A stretch of 64,000 bases of DNA, from positions 3,162,001 to 3,226,000 of the forward strand of contig OY752141.1 of assembly GCA_963573315.1 (NCBI GenBank), written 5' to 3'. The stretch comes from Entomortierella parvispora (Eukaryota; Mortierellomycota; Mortierellomycetes; Mortierellales; Mortierellaceae). The notes below the pieces were generated by a model. The model worked only from the letters and a program-made list of their open reading frames with translations. It was not told where the DNA came from and made no database searches. A program made the position numbers and the translations under genes. Shown here piece by piece: positions 35,828 to 46,652 of this stretch; position 1 is the first letter of the stretch, and the number at the start of each line of letters is the position of its first letter.

Positions 35828-37190
35828 CAACATACAGAACAGTGGTCACTGAGGGATTAGCCCTAGCTAATTAGTCGTATCGATCCACCAGCAAATCTGA
35901 CCTGTAGAAAATGAACAAGGTCATCGATATATCCATCCTCGGAAGGTAGATATCATTCTATCACATACCCCGTTTCTGTACCTAGTCTACTCCATCCTTT
36001 TCCAGTACACTTGACACGTCTCCTCTTGCTGACCTTCTACCAATTCTAGATTTAACAGGCAACAAAAGAAGGACCAAAAAGGAATTGGTCTTGATTGTCG
36101 ACTTGGAGATACTGTGCCTGTATCGACTTGATGAAAGTTTGCTATGCAATGGACGAAGGATCCAACTGATGAAAGTCCTGGATCATTAACGTAGGGCTCG
36201 AAAGAGGATATTTTTGACAGAACACAGAACACGCCCCAGAATGGCTTTCATAACCAATTGCTGGTCTTTTTCATCAAGTTCCAACCTCAAAGATGTAGTA
36301 GAAGAGGGGAAGGGTGAAACTTGGAAGAACCACAAAATCCTGGATGTGCGTTGGATGGCGCATCCGCAAGTTCAACAAATTTAGAAGAAAGGGCCTGCAT
36401 TGGATTCCAAGATAGCTGGATTGTGTTCCAGTATCCGATATCAGTGGTACATCTTACGAGAAGATAGAATCGAGTCTGCTCTTATGGATTAGTGGACAGT
36501 TTATCTATGACTGAACATCGGTAGTGTCGACCACCGGGCAAAAGTAAGTCCATGTGCTCAGAGTCTTGAAAGCCGAAGCAACAAAGAGATGGAGAACCGT
36601 CTGTTCTTCAATTGAAGAATCTCTAGTGTAGGTACTTTTTTTTTCCCACCCCCCAACTCTTCATCAAGAATGTTGGGCCTCTTCCAGAACTTTGATAAAT
36701 CACAATGTCCGTGCGTCAGTTTGGGAGAAGTTGACTAGCTTGAGCGAACGCGAGTTTTTTTTATTATTTTTTTCGGGAGAGTGGACATGAGATGAGAGAA
36801 ACGAAGAGATGGACTAATTGAGAGGGGTATTTTGAATAAACGTTGACAGCGATCGTTGGGATGAGTGCAAAAAAAAAAAAAAAAAAAAGGCCAGCAAAGA
36901 AGAGGCTGCCGGCAAGATCGATGGAGAAGAGAAGGAAAAAAAGGTCGGCAAGGGGTTATTAAAGACTATGGGCTTAAAGTAAAAAGAGTAGAAAATAAGA
37001 TACAAGATAATAATGTGCGCAGAGCGGCTTGAGGAGGGGACGAGGAAGAGTGGAAGGTTAGAGAAGGATGATTGCAATTCGTCGTTTTTCATTTTACATG
37101 CGGGGGAATCACAAGGAAATAAAACAAAAAATTAGAAAAGAACAGTGGCAGCAAAACAAAACAATGACAAACGGGGCCTTCTCCCAGACA

Positions 37191-39127
37191 CTAGGACGCA
37201 CTGTTGGCAAGAAGAGCCTTGATAGACTTTGGTGTGCTGGGGTCGTTCAGATGTTTGGTGTTGTACTTGAGAGCTGAGATCAGGTTGGGAGTGTCATTCG
37301 CATTTCCGTGAGAGTGAATAGCTTTGATCGACCCCTTGATGTTGATAGGTGAGCTCTTTGCGAACGCGCCCTGGGGATCGATGTGGTCATAGATGATGAT
37401 GGAGATCACCATCACCCTTAAACAGAACGCCGTCGTCTCTGGTCGCTGGGGTCCCACCTGTTTTTTCTTGCTGCTGTTGCCAGAGTTTGTGACCGTGTTG
37501 CTGCACACACTCGCCAGTGTTGCCAAGCACTCTGATACGCTCCTCCCGACCCGATGTCTTGCAACAAATTGGGTCGTCACCTCTGTCACCGTCTTCAGCA
37601 TGGGTGTTGGATAAGCGTAAAACATTGAAACCTGGTTCGCCAACTCGTCCTCGTTCATGGCTGATTTCAGATCCACCTCGTTCGCAAGCTTGCCTCGGGA
37701 GAGACACCGCCGGTAGTACGAAAAGTCGTTCTGGATCTGAGGTGTTTTCATCTTGAGCGAATCAAACTCAAAGACAAAGTCCAACAGCTGACAGAGAATG
37801 CGGGTAAGGGTCTGATGCCTCTCCAAGTTTTTGTTCACGTCGCCAATACACAGTGTCTGTAGAATTTGTGGCAGGCAGTTTTCTAACATCAAGGAGTAAG
37901 GATGAGGATGAGGATGGGGATGAGGATGTTGGAGTTTTGTAGCAGCAATCCAGTTTAGTCCGTCTTCTAAGGCTCTTACCAATGGAGGTCGAGTATTTGT
38001 AAAACATCTTGAGCTTGGCCACGGCAGGGCGAACATGGTTCCATGCCTCTGCTTCTGTCTCTGGAGAGGGAGATCCAATAGCCTATTCGAAAGTCAAGAA
38101 TGTCAGATTCTGGGGCCAAATCAAGAACGGGGTAGTAGGCGTGAAGGGCTGCTGTTGGTCCAATCCAGAGTTGTTGATCCCGTTACATGGCGCATCCCTT
38201 AATGCAATTTATTTTCACAGCCCAAAACGTAAAGAGAAGAAAAAAGGCCGTATGACAAACGGTCGAAAGTTGTGTGGTGAGATGCAACCACTGTCTTTGT
38301 TGTTGTTGTTGTTGCTGTTGGTGCGTCAGATCAGCAGATTCCTCCCGAGTTGTCAGTGGAGGACACTGTTGTGCAACGGATCATTGCGCATCTGTCCTGG
38401 GATTGTTTTTTCATGCATCTCTTCGTGGTGGTGGTTTGTTGTTCTTGTTCTTGTTGTCATTGCTTTTGTTGTCAATGTTGATGTTGATGTAATTTTCGCC
38501 TCTCCTGCAACGTTCCGTCAACAGCAAGCTCTCTCCGCAAAACACAATCATGCAGAGATGGGATGCTCTGTCGAGAGAACGCTCGGTTTTGGATCTGTCC
38601 ATGTTGTTGTGCCCATGTCGTCTCTTTTCTCGTCTCCTCTTGGTCAGGGCAGAAAGAAGGGGTACAGCATGACCTGTCCTCGGAGCGACTCTCTCCCCTT
38701 CTCCACGCTCAAGAAGGCGTCCAACTCCTGTAGAAATCATGCGGCTGCTCCTTGCGGTCCATATGCCACGCCACGCTATGCTATGCCAGCACTCAAAATG
38801 GTTTGTTTTTTCAACCTACCTGACGGATATAATCCCCGCAGCCCTCATAAGTGCGGAGAAGTTCCAATAGATCGGCGGTGGGCTCGAGCATGTGCAGGAC
38901 GTGTGAGTATGAGGCCGTGTCATCGTCTGTCAATTGTGAGTCTATCATTTCAAGGTCAAGAGGAGATGGATGTGTTGAGGAACAAGGACGTAATAGCGTA
39001 ATAGAAGAGAGAGAGAAAGAACATGTTTCCAATCTGCCTTACTCTCGAAATCAAGCTGAACATCCGGGACGTTGGAGTCGCCGTCTCGGTTGACGAGGAC
39101 GTTGAACTGTGAGAGAAAGTTGCCCAT
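37191..39127 (-). CDS. CYRI/FAM49 homologue (CYFIP-related Rac1 interactor)
   Basis: Four exons: 39127-39043, 38941-38820, 38082-37980 and 37882-37191, giving 333 residues, against about 324 in animals. The protein begins MGNFLSQF, with Gly2 placed for N-myristoylation as in CYRI. NDFSYYRRCLSR keeps the paired arginines that in human CYRI-B (R160/R161) contact active Rac1. PTPMLKTVTE, ECLATLASVC, FCLRVMV and LISALKYNTKHLND all match the family. CYRI binds Rac1-GTP at the plasma membrane and dampens the SCAR/WAVE-Arp2/3 complex. Its presence predicts a Rac/SCAR system in this fungus. The second intron is 737 nt, against ~90-100 for the others; intron 3 carries a GGATGA repeat. Confidence 0.93.
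37899..37929. repeat. GGATGA-type hexanucleotide repeat inside CYRI intron 3
   Basis: About five imperfect GGATGA units lie within the 97-nt intron 37883-37979. If the intron were retained it would read as alternating His-Pro. Confidence 0.8.
38083..38819 (-). other. Exceptionally long CYRI intron (737 nt)
   Basis: Donor GTAGGT (38819) and acceptor AATAG (38083) join conserved CYRI segments CGDYIRQ and AIGSPSPETEAEAWNHV in frame. The intron is several times longer than its neighbours and includes trinucleotide-like GTT/TTG tracts (38298-38325, 38428-38495). No gene is evident inside it on either strand, although the plus strand stays open by chance. Confidence 0.75.
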
Positions 39128-39228
39128 TCCAGTATATATGAGGATGAACTTGCAGGTGAGGATGGGGTATTAGAGGAAAGAGGCAGTGGATACAATCAAC
39201 AGTTGGCTGTGAAGGGAGGCTGTGAAAG

Positions 39229-39230
<2 letters not shown>

Positions 39231-39290
<60 letters not shown>
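39231..39290. repeat. (GA)30 dinucleotide microsatellite
   Basis: About 60 bases of uninterrupted GA lie upstream of the CYRI start. On the CYRI sense strand this is (TC)n. Confidence 0.95.
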
Positions 39291-39295
<5 letters not shown>

Positions 39296-39816
39296 CGGGA
39301 TAGAAAAGTCAGTCAATCAGTCGGTCGGTCGGTCGGTCAGCAAGTTAGTAGTCAGTGAACAGAAAAAACACCGAGGAAAAGAAGGAACACACACGCACAT
39401 AGTCTCTCAGGGGGTTCGAGGACAATAGGACAAAGAGAACAGAAGGGGTGGGGGATGGAGAGAAGGAAAGGAGGTTGTGGAGAAGTTCAGTCTCGAGAAC
39501 GAACGATGTACCGAAAAAACAAAACGGGTGTCCCAAGGCGCGTTTTGGATTGGGTTGGGATGGAATGCGGCGTGGGAGTGCAGCAGAAGAGCAAACAGAT
39601 AGAGACAAGCAAGGATAGACAGACAGATGGACAGATGGACGGATGGACAGAAAAGCGGCCAAGAGCCGTTGTTGCTCCTTTCCTTTCATGGGCGAGCTTT
39701 CTTATGTCAGCCCTGACAAGTAGTACCCGGTGGACAAGGAACTGGCACAACTGGGAATCAAAAAAGGGAAGGGAGCTCTTTTTTTTCTCTCTTCCAGGAG
39801 AGAAGGATCGAGTAAG

Positions 39817-39859
39817 CGAGAGAGAGAGAGACGGAAGAGAGAGAGAGAGACGGAAGAGA

Positions 39860-39892
<33 letters not shown>

Positions 39893-39893
39893 C
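39817..39893. repeat. Interrupted GA-rich microsatellite
   Basis: GA units with CGGA and AAA interruptions over about 77 bases form a second purine tract in the same spacer. Confidence 0.85.
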
Positions 39894-40382
39894 TTTGGGA
39901 GAAAAGAAACGAGAAATAATAAGGAAGGGGAAGCAAGGAAGGGAGGCAAGGAAGGACGGAAGGAAGGAGGTTGACGCAGGGACAGAGCGGCCTGTCTGCA
40001 GATGAGAGAGGTGTCGTTGGCTGGTGGGTTGTTGGCTGGAGGACACACCATGAACACATTACTCACTCTTTGGATGACAAGATGACTGGAAGACTGGAAG
40101 ACTGGATGAAGAGAGACGGGAGGAGTGGAGTGTGTTTGTGTGTGTGAGTGAGAGAGAGAGAGGGAGAGAGAGGGAGAGGGAGAGGAATGATGAGAGTGGG
40201 ATGAGGATGAGATTGATCAAGTGAATGAATAAAGAAAGAAAGAGAGAAGAGAGAAGAGTGACAGAGATGAAGGAGACCAGGAGAAAGAGAAGGAGAAAAA
40301 AAATATTCAGTAGACTAAAAAAACAACATTGAGAGCACAAAGGGAACCTGGCTGACACTCTCTCGCTCGTCTTGTCCGCAAG

Positions 40383-40403
40383 CAGACAGACAGACAGACA
40401 GAC
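40383..40403. repeat. (CAGA)n tetranucleotide repeat
   Basis: About five CAGA units occur in the CYRI-haspin spacer. Confidence 0.85.
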
Positions 40404-41928
40404 ATCCGACAGCCCATCCATTCCAGCAGAGAAGCAGAGAACCTGCTTTTGGCGGAACGGGTTGCGAATGCAATGCATGCATCGCGGAAACCACCCGCCA
40501 AGGAAGGACGTTTTCTTTTTTCTTCCTTTTTTTTTGCTCTCACTCTCATTTATTCTGTGTGACCATCTGTCCATCCCTCCCTTCTCTTCTGCCTTTGTTG
40601 TTGTTGGTGGCCTTGCCAACGGCCTGTTCTTTTCTTCAGGGACAGGGCTTGTTTTGTCTGAAAGAGCAAAAACGTTTGCTCCAACGTTTCTCCCTGCTCT
40701 TCTACCCCTTCCTCCTCGGAAGAGATATATATAAACGAAAAGCAACACAGTGTACCGACAGAAAGACAGACTTCCTCGCCGATCGCCGTCATTGTCCTTC
40801 GGACGCTTGATTGATCTGGAACATCCGGAACATCTGGAACAGGTGCCAGGAAGGAAGGACTCGGAAGGAAAGGGTCCTCTTGACCTGGAACACGCCCATC
40901 CTCTCTCTCTCTCTCTTTCAGTCCCCGGCACGTCGGCATTCATTCTTGCCTGTGGAAAAGGTGAGGACAGGAAAGGCGGCCTCTCCTGCGTTTCACCACA
41001 CGCGCTCTGCTGTTGTCTGATAAACAATGACAGGTTTTGTTTAGAGTGGATGGAAGAAATGAATAGATTCACGCTCCCCTCCCCCCTTTTCCTTTCCTTT
41101 GCCACGTCTTTGACATGATGCAGCAGGTCACCCCTCCCTCCTTGTGTTCATCTCCTTCATAATCCACTTTGCCTCAATGCAATTAGCGCGGTTTGTCCGT
41201 TTGTCCAGTCTTCGATTGCTGTTTGAAAAAGAACCAAACAAATCCACGCTCTTGTCCTGTCCCCTTTGGAAATTGGTCTGGGCTCCCTTCCAGGCGATCC
41301 TTCGGCTGATTGAATGAATAGAGTGCGTGTTTCCTAGCATCTGAAGGAAGCAAGCAAGGGCAAGTTTCTTGAGACAAGCGTTGTCTTGTGGTGAAATGTT
41401 TTTTTCTTTGGCCATTAAGCGTCTTCGAAAGATACTTCCAGTCGCCTGCAATTCGCCCGCAGCACCATCACAAGACCGTTGATCTCAGCCTCAAATACCA
41501 ATGAGCTCTTGCAGATCTACGGCCCTGCGTCCCACCGCGCCCCTCCCAATCGACGACGTTCCTGCAGTCCAGATGGACTGGGCCTAGTCTGCACCGGCCT
41601 TGTTGCTTGGGAGGCGTGCATGCATGCAGGCTGATCTTATCTTGGCTATGTCCTGTTCTACGCCACCAACTCGCGAGTGAAGGAAATCTTCTAAGCCACC
41701 CGCGCCCGCTGTCCTCATTCCTGGACGCGTTTTGCATTTACCTCAAACAACATCCTGCCATGCTCGCTCAATAACGCATGCATGCAGCCCCTTCCCCTCC
41801 CCTTTTCACGCGTTCACTCCTTCTCCCTCTCTCCCTCTCTCTCTCTATCTCTCTCTCCCTTGTCTATTTTTTTTCTTTTTTTCTTTTCTCTTCCTCTCCC
41901 TCTCTGGTAGCAAAGCTCACCTCGTGCC

Positions 41929-44900
41929 ATGCTCGAGACTGCTGCTCTGCGCTCGAAACACCCCGCCCATTCGTCTCTCAAAACCTATGGAAGCAAGGGC
42001 AGGCGCCAGCTCAATGCAGCTTCATCACTCGATCCATCATCCAACCAAAAACCTGTCAGAAAGTTCGACTGGGATAGGATCGACCTAGAGCGGAAGGCGC
42101 GGATAGCAGAGGCGCGCGCAAGGGCAACCCGCATGCAGGAAATACGACCAGCAGCCCTGTCAGATCCTTACTTTGCGGATGCGGATTTGGAGGCCCAGCT
42201 CTATTCCGATCCAGGGTACGACAACGACTTGGTCGCGCTGGGGCGGCATTCCTCGGATGGATCTCCTCTAATGACCGAAAGTGTCATTTCTACGCAAGGG
42301 TCAGACTCAGAGTCAACTCAGGGCAAGGATCTGCCGAGGGATACACCCAGATTCACCCCTGGTTCTTCTCCTAGACCCTCCATACGTCGTCAACAGCCTA
42401 TGACCATCCCTTCCACACAAAGCTCAGATTCTGAGAACGAACTGTATCAAGTTCCTCTGAAGCGTCGTATTTCATCAAACGCAAGCACCAGAACGTTGAC
42501 TCGACCTGGCCCAGAGGATTCCTTCGCCTCGCCCAGAAGAAAAGGGATGGGACGCGTTTCCACAGTTCCGAAGTCTAGTCCAGCAAAGAATACTATGGCG
42601 ACACCACAGGATAAGGCTTTTTCAGAGATCATCGGAGATGATGACATGGAAGACGATTCAGGATCTGCTCAAGATGATGACGAGGTTTTATTCCGCACTC
42701 CGTCTTTTGACATCTTGCAACGACTGAAGCAGCTGCCCCGACCTCATTTTCCAGCACCACAAGCAAATTTGTTTGCAATGGAACAGATTCCTGCCCTACC
42801 CGAAGTGTCTAAACCCCAAAAACCAGATACCTTGCCCCCTGTGGACAGGAATGAAAGAAAAGGCAGCAGCAACCTCAGCATTCTTAATGGCAATAATGTC
42901 GGAAGCTATGACCGTGGCACCAGAGGCCGCAGGGATACTATGCGTAATCCATTCTTGGATGACCACAATGATCCGCCCGCCATGCTTGCCGTCTCACGGA
43001 CCTCTCTTTTAGAAAAGAGAAGACAGCTTATGGAAATGCAGCGACATGGCAGAAGCAACCATACTCTGGGATCCAAACCTCCGTCTACTGCATCACTTGC
43101 ATTGGAAACACTGTCCAATGGTAGACAAAAGTCTGGTCCAAACCAGGAATCTGAACAAAGGACGATGGCTCATAATGCTCGAACAACAACTCCAGAACGC
43201 GAAGGGCAACACAGCGACCTCGATCATGATAGTGGCGTGGATCAAGCACTCGGGAAACGGATATCAACTATTCAGATTACCCCGAAGCGCGAGCAAGCCA
43301 AGTTGCGAAGAACCTCTCTTTTTGGCTCGGCGTCTCCTACAAATGGATCATCGAGGACCGGCCGTGATATCCAATTCTCAAGTTCTTTGCCTCTATTCTT
43401 GGATCGAGATCTACCCAACAACACTCCAGTCAACATTCCCGATCCACAGAGGCCGATCGCAGCGTTGGCATCAAAGGCCGAAGGCTTCGGAGAAAGGACA
43501 GGCAACATTTTTCCCTTTACAGAGAATCACAGAACGCCTCCGCGGCACGGGCCGCCTGCTTCGGTGTCTCCGATTCCGGAAAGAATTCAGAAGCAGAGTC
43601 AAATACGGCCGAGCACAGAACTACATGGACCAACATTTCGCCACAGCAAGGATTACATGTCTCGTCAAAGCGTTCTTGAAGACCAAGAGATCGAGAACCA
43701 GCTATCAGAGTCCAATACCTCACAACCTGTTCAAAAGAGTGATCCTCCCCTATTGCGTCATACAAGATCTTTGAGGCGGCCACCTTCTGCTCCAATCGGA
43801 TACCGAAAATCTACCTTTAAGCCTTCCGTCCAGGAGCTGTTATCATTCTGCGAACAGGACTTTTTTGATCAATTTCGGGGCGGCCCAGAATCACAGGAGC
43901 CTGCAAATAAGGACAATAAGCGTGTGATGGATTTTGATTCCTTTTTGCCAGCGGACATGTCTTGCACTCTTACGAAAATTGGCGAAGCGTCATACTCGGA
44001 AGTCTACACTGTTGATTTACCGACAGCTGGACAGAACGTGTCGGACAACTTGCCTCAGTTCAAATCCCACCGACTGAACTCATACTTGGTGGAGGCTGCA
44101 GAGGACAATCTGGCATCTCAGGCCAGGGACATGGGCTCTAAACCGAAACTTGTCATGAAAGTCCTACCATTTGTTGAGAACCAGCCCAGTAAATCGACTG
44201 CTGGGCGTCAGGCGAAGAATCGACAAACAAATGACTCATCCCTCTTAGCTTTGGATGACATTTATCGAGAAACCATGGTGTCAACACAAATGATTCGTGG
44301 ATGGAAGGGCTTTATTGGAAGTTTTGGGTAATTTTTTGCAATGTTATCAAATGAATCGGATCAAATTGTGAAAATGAATCCACGAAAAACCTGACTTGAG
44401 AGGACTTTTATATCTTAGAGCGCTTGTCGTACAAGGGAAATACCCGAAGACGTTTTTGTCAGCGTGGGATCACTTCAAAGCGGAAAATGGCACAGAGAGC
44501 CATAGACCAGGTACAGTGGAGTTCACTCTACCAGGCATGTAGCCCTTCAATCAGTTATCCTGACAGCCTGCAATTCGATACGTTCTAGATACATATACAG
44601 AGGACCAGCTGTACTGCATCATCCTACTTCCATATGGTGGAATTGACCTGGAGCATTGTCCCATTGAGAATTGGCGTCAAGCCTGGGGTGTTTTGGCACA
44701 GATCGCGGCATCGCTGGAATCAAAGGAGCAAGCACCATTTTGGTTCGAACATAGGGATTTGCATTGGGGCAATATCCTAGTCAAAGGCACTCAACAAGAT
44801 CATGTTAGCTTTGAACGACGAGACAACGCATCAGGTGTGGCTCGTGCTGATGAGAGTCACCACTGGCGACACATCCCCACCTTTGGAATATTGGTGCAAA

Positions 44901-45531
44901 TGATCGACTTCACTTTGGCTAGGATGCAAGGAAGTAAGCCTCTTTACGTTCCGGTCTTCTCCATTGTCAATTTTCCTACCTCGAACATGGTCCTAACCCC
45001 AGGCTTTGTCGACATTTTGCAATTAGATAGTGGAAAGTTGATCTACATGGACCTTGAGAAAGATCAGGATATATTTCGAGGCCAAAATGACTATCAGTTT
45101 GAGATTTATCGCAAGATGCGAAAGCAGGTTGCTCGGGACTGGGCTTCTTCGTGCCCTCGCACCAATCTCTTTGTAAGATAACTTTTTTTGATCGAGATGC
45201 GTGAGCTGAAATGGATTGTGAATTCACCTTTTTCGTATCTCCCAATCGATTGGAATAGTGGCTTCACTACCTCGCCGATAAGCTGCTCACAGAAAAGGGA
45301 CTGGATAGACCTCGCCAATCTAGTGTTCCATCAAAACGCAAATCCGCCACCGAGAATAACCAAGCGAGGACAAAGATAAGCAGCGCCCTGGACGCCGAGG
45401 ACATGACGGAAACGTGGTGCTACGGGAGATTACAGGCTGTATCTCAGATGAATATCGACCGACACTACGGAGGCACTGGCGAGGTGACCCCTTCTGGCAT
45501 TGTGTTGGAGATGCTACTGCGGATGGACTAG
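41929..45531 (+). CDS. Haspin-family atypical protein kinase (histone H3 Thr3 kinase)
   Basis: Five exons: 41929-44327, 44419-44510, 44589-44933, 45003-45172 and 45259-45531, giving about 1092 residues. The first ~650 residues are disordered, Ser/Pro/Arg-rich with acidic patches. The kinase part begins with KIGEASYSEVY (glycine-rich loop) and LVMKVLP (lysine). An IYRETMVS segment supplies the helix C glutamate. WFEHRDLHWGNILVK is the catalytic loop, and IDFTLARM replaces DFG, in the way haspins carry DYT. YMDLEKDQDIFRG and WLHYLADKLL are haspin-specific C-lobe features. The enzyme phosphorylates histone H3 Thr3 at mitotic centromeres to recruit the chromosomal passenger complex. The GTG/ATG context is ordinary; Met 41929 follows a C/T-rich leader. 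Confidence 0.93.
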
Positions 45532-46652
45532 GCGGAATCGTTCGTGCACTCTCTGCTGCTACCAATTCTACAATACCACCAGGACCTTGGATTTTGGTTG
45601 CCCAAATAGTGTGTTAGCGAGATGTCGTCATCTGTATCCATTTCGATGCATGTTTCTTGTCCATTCTCTGCTATCAACCAAGGCATAAGGAGCATGGACG
45701 ACCGTTGCCGGCTCTGGTCCTGTCAATTCGAAACAGATTAAGCACTCAGGAACGAACTGGATGACATCATGGCCTCCTTTGGTACGACTCTTTTGGTACT
45801 CCACGATTAGGTCAAAGCATCACCACAGTCAATCAATACGAGAGATACCCATTGCAGTAGGCAAGGCCGGGAACCCCCTGAGGTAGAGCGACCGACCATT
45901 GTGGCACAGCACGCTCGAACGGAGTTATATCCTCGCCTGATTTCTTCTGGACTTGGCCAGAAATTGCAACAGCTTGAACTTCCAGATAAATCGGGATCCC
46001 ATCATCCTTAGAAGACCGTAAGTTGTCTTTCAGCATTCAAGACTTTACCCACCTTGACGTCAATTGACCTCCAAGGCCGGCATGCGTTGTTGTTTCACGC
46101 AGATACGTTGTACCTTACCCATCGACCTACAAGGTCCTGGTCAAGATGCATCCGGACCTGTTTGATCTGCGGGTGATGAAGGATGGGGTAATGGAGGCGA
46201 TGCATGAAAAGATTTAGATCTCTGGCGTAAAACTCAGAGGGGCTTCATGCTGGTAGTTGGATCTGACGCTTGGAGGGCGGAAATGTTTGCTCGTTGTCTG
46301 GTCAACGTAAAGGCATCAATCACCCCAAGATATCATTGATGGTGAACGATAGGGCCATTCAAAGCAGATTGTACTCTCGATTCGCTTGAATACTCTTGAT
46401 AGTGGTTTTTTGCAGGGGATATTGAGGAGGAAGAGAGGCGGGGGAGGACGACGAGCAGCTTTGGACAATAGACTTCTCCTGAACAATAAATTCGATTATG
46501 TCGAACACTTGGAATCTTTGAATAGAGAGAAGGGGTTGGCCTGGTTTGCGGTGCCTGTCAATAATTTCAGGCGTTTTTATTCTAAGAGAACAATGCTCCC
46601 TCATACTCAAGACAAAGCTCACATCCTCTCTCTCAAATTCCGAGGAAGTCCC
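45532..46652. other. Convergent region with gene debris between haspin (+) and ABC (-)
   Basis: About 1.1 kb holding haspin's 3' flank, a spliced gene relic (45941-46217, listed separately) and the ABC gene's 3' flank. The plus-strand frame at 46386-46910 mostly mirrors the ABC coding strand and is not a gene. Confidence 0.55.
45941..46217 (+). pseudogene. Two-exon C-terminal gene relic
   Basis: Segments 45941-46017 and 46103-46217 splice in frame (donor GTAAGT after 46017, acceptor ACGCAG ending 46102). They give a protein-like end that includes LNFQINRDPIILRRP, YVVPYPSTYKVLVKMHP and DLFDLRVMKDGVMEAMHEKI before TAG. The first segment is preceded by an in-frame TGA and I find no upstream exons. 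It is probably the tail of a duplicated and truncated gene. The family is not recognised. Confidence 0.5.

Larger units (their letters stand above)
34667..37190. other. Gene-poor 2.5 kb with decayed coding fragments
   Basis: This region has no intact gene but contains at least three plus-strand coding-like fragments (listed separately), and more degenerate traces to about 36540. Beyond that it is A/T-rich with homopolymers (a T run near 36635-36642, an A run at about 36870-36888) and probably holds the 3' flank of the CYRI gene. Confidence 0.6.
39128..41928. promoter_or_regulatory. 2.8 kb divergent intergenic region, CYRI (-) and haspin (+)
   Basis: No gene is supported. The region is dominated by purine-rich tracts on the plus strand (39231-39291, 39817-39893, 40149-40186), GGTC units (39321-39339) and CAGA units (40383-40403). 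A TATATATAAA occurs at about 40727 on the plus strand. A pyrimidine tract ending in CAG near 40920 followed by GGTGAG near 40960 could mark a non-coding leader exon for haspin. The long minus-strand frame at 40059-41105 is Arg/Ser/Leu-biased and follows the repeats. Confidence 0.45.

Noticed and set aside
38009-39001. Plus-strand frame of 330 codons
   Set aside because: It overlaps CYRI exons 2-3 and the long intron; the minus-strand protein is conserved, and this frame has no recognisable domain.
39231-39291. Possible CRISPR or satellite array
   Set aside because: It is a plain dinucleotide microsatellite with no spacers, in a eukaryotic genome.
40059-41105. Open minus-strand frame of 348 codons
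   Set aside because: Composition follows the local GA/CT repeats (Leu/Ser/Arg runs), there are no motifs, and it overlaps a repeat-rich spacer with equally long frames on the other strand.
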